Both the position numbers and the translations under genes were made by a program. DNA of 64,000 bases from Actinomycetes bacterium (GTDB lineage Bacteria; Actinomycetota; Actinomycetes; Propionibacteriales; Propionibacteriaceae), in the NCBI GenBank assembly GCA_023460935.1, contig JAEWOI010000045.1, positions 62,001 through 126,000 on the forward strand, in the 5' to 3' direction. The notes under the pieces are model-generated. The model was not told the origin of the DNA and did no database searches. It saw nothing but the letters and a program-made list of their open reading frames with translations. Position 1 is the stretch's first letter, and every line of letters begins with the position of its first letter. Positions 63,098 to 64,000 of the stretch are shown in pieces.

Positions 63098-63280
63098 GGG
63101 GACGGTTCCTTCTGCGCCATCCGTTGGCCGCCCCCCGGATTCTGGCGCGCCGGGGACGGTTCCTTTGGCGCCAGCGGTTGCCCGCGTTCTCGCGGGACGG
63201 AACGGTCTCCGGCAAGCACGGTCCCTGGCGCGAAAGGAACCGTCCCCGGTCAGCCGCGTGGCGCGAAAGGAACCGTCCCC
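63098..63280. repeat. Repeat family B, four 22-bp units (two forward, two reverse)
   Basis: Forward units 63098-63119 and 63152-63173, reverse units 63226-63247 and 63259-63280, all sharing GGGGACGGTTCC or its complement. The outermost forward unit plus 8 flanking bases (63090-63111) is perfectly complementary to 63234-63255, a 22-bp stem. Lies between the convergent YyaL and hemolysin III genes; same family as 33423-33540. Confidence 0.8.
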
Positions 63281-63289
63281 GGCTGGCCG

Positions 63290-63949
63290 TCAGGCGAGGA
63301 CGCCGACCGCGATCGCTGCGAAGTGGCAGGCCGCGGCCACGAGCGTGCAGGCGTGGAAGACCTCGTGGAAGCCGAACCAGGCCGGTGAGGGGTTGGGGAG
63401 CTTGCGGGCGTAGACCAGGGCGCCGACGGTGTAGGCCAGGCCGCCGAGGCCGATCAGGATGACGACCACCGGGCTCACCGACCACAGTGCCGGTAGCCAG
63501 GCCACGCCGGCCCAGCCCATGAGCAGGTAGCACGCGACGTCCAGCCAGCGCGGGGCGGTGTGCCAGAACACCCGCACCACCAGGCCCACCACACCGACAG
63601 TCCAGATCAGCACCAGCAGCTTGGTTGCCTCGCCGGCCGGCAGCATCGTCAGTGCAAGCGGGGTGTAGGTGGCGGCGATGAACACGAAGATGTTCGCGTG
63701 GTCGAGGCGGCGCAGCCGGGCGAGGGTGGCCGGCGTCCAGCGGCCGAGGTGGTAGGTGGCGCTGGTGCCGAACAGCAGGAGCGCGCCGGCCAGCCAGACC
63801 GCGCTGCCGACGCGTCCCGCGAGGCTGGGGGCGAGAATCACCAGCAGCACGCCGCCGACCAGCACCAGGGGGGTCATCCCCAGGTGGAGCCAGCCACGCA
63901 GCCGCGGCTTGTCCGGGATCGCCGGGACGGCCAGCAAGTGCTCGCTCAT
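63290..63949 (-). CDS. Hemolysin III / PAQR-family membrane protein
   Basis: A 219-aa, seven-helix protein of the TrhA/YqfA group. PAQR motifs: GTSATYHLGRWTPATLARLRRLDHANIFVFIAATYTPLAL (Ser, His and Asp metal ligands) and the C-terminal HEVFHACTLVAAACHFAA with the two further His residues. Family members adjust membrane lipid homeostasis or act as amidohydrolase-like enzymes; haemolysis is a historical label. GGGGGA 4 nt before the ATG at 63949. Same gene order as Rv1084-Rv1085c. Confidence 0.9.
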   Translation of the reverse strand: MSEHLLAVPAIPDKPRLRGWLHLGMTPLVLVGGVLLVILAPSLAGRVGSAVWLAGALLLFGTSATYHLGRWTPATLARLRRLDHANIFVFIAATYTPLALTMLPAGEATKLLVLIWTVGVVGLVVRVFWHTAPRWLDVACYLLMGWAGVAWLPALWSVSPVVVILIGLGGLAYTVGALVYARKLPNPSPAWFGFHEVFHACTLVAAACHFAAIAVGVLA

Positions 63950-63975
63950 CTCGTCCCCCAACCTACGGTTCGGTA

Positions 63976-63993
63976 ACCTACGTTAGCGTAGGT
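63976..63993. promoter_or_regulatory. Operator-like palindrome at the window edge
   Basis: ACCTACG (63976-63982), spacer TTAG, CGTAGGT (63987-63993): perfect 7-bp arms. A half-site CCTACG also occurs at 63962-63967, and the DNA here is AT-richer than its surroundings. It lies 27 bp upstream of the hemolysin III start and may serve a divergent gene outside the window. Similar palindromes are bound by TetR-type regulators in actinobacteria; the regulator is not visible. Confidence 0.45.
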
Positions 63994-64000
63994 AGGTGTC

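Overview
The window is a high-GC (roughly 70%) actinobacterial chromosome segment with no recognisable phage, IS element, CRISPR array or rRNA operon. Three things point to an actinomycete, probably in or near the Propionibacteriales: a mycothiol-conjugate amidase, many start codons lying 6-7 nt after a TANNNT -10 box (leaderless promoters), and gene order matching the Mycobacterium tuberculosis blocks Rv1002c-Rv1026 and Rv1080c-Rv1085c. The family assignment is an inference; no rRNA gene is present to test it.

Layout. 1-5.6 kb: end of a CpaE-like gene, class I aldolase, a small membrane protein, and an overlapping thiolase / two-domain FabG / MaoC operon. 5.7-8.3 kb: divergent TetR regulator coupled to an acyl-CoA dehydrogenase/oxidase; together with the operon opposite this looks like a fatty-acyl-CoA degradation locus. 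8.5-13 kb: AzlCD exporter, uracil permease, protein O-mannosyltransferase. 13-16.6 kb: rsmI-tatD-rsmA-ispE with nested overlaps, lacking the metG and rpfB genes usually found in this block. 16.6-24.9 kb: small protein, MFS transporter, TetR, tRNA-Gln, conserved hypothetical, glmU-prs, then an AbiEi/Vsr-type gene bracketed by two arrays of a 20-bp module, then rplY (with a strongly structured leader) and pth. 25-35.7 kb: mfd, lipoprotein, mazG, a membrane protein/multicopper oxidase pair, eno, divIC, DUF501, ppx. 35.7-41.8 kb: a complete YtfQRT-YjfF-type sugar ABC transporter with its LacI regulator.

41.8-47.4 kb: an unusual short-armed tRNA with UAA anticodon, BI-1 protein, NUDIX hydrolase, YpfJ-type metalloprotease coupled to an orphan adenine methyltransferase, a lipoprotein and a 3-methyladenine glycosylase. 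47.4-53.5 kb: a six-gene Mrp Na+/H+ antiporter operon (MrpA fused to MrpB). 53.5-64 kb: a non-coding stretch bounded by inverted hairpins, SRPBCC protein, DUF2277, msrA, ung, AI-2E-type permease, a DUF4097-like/DUF2089 pair, greA, DUF4307, mca, a 58-aa membrane protein, a YyaL-type protein and a hemolysin III homologue.

Most genes are ordinary conserved functions. The less explained material is intergenic: several families of short palindromic or modular repeats, a candidate rplY leader RNA, and operator-like dyads next to regulator genes. The most system-like feature is the wHTH/PD-(D/E)XK gene between prs and rplY with arrays of the same 20-bp module on both sides.
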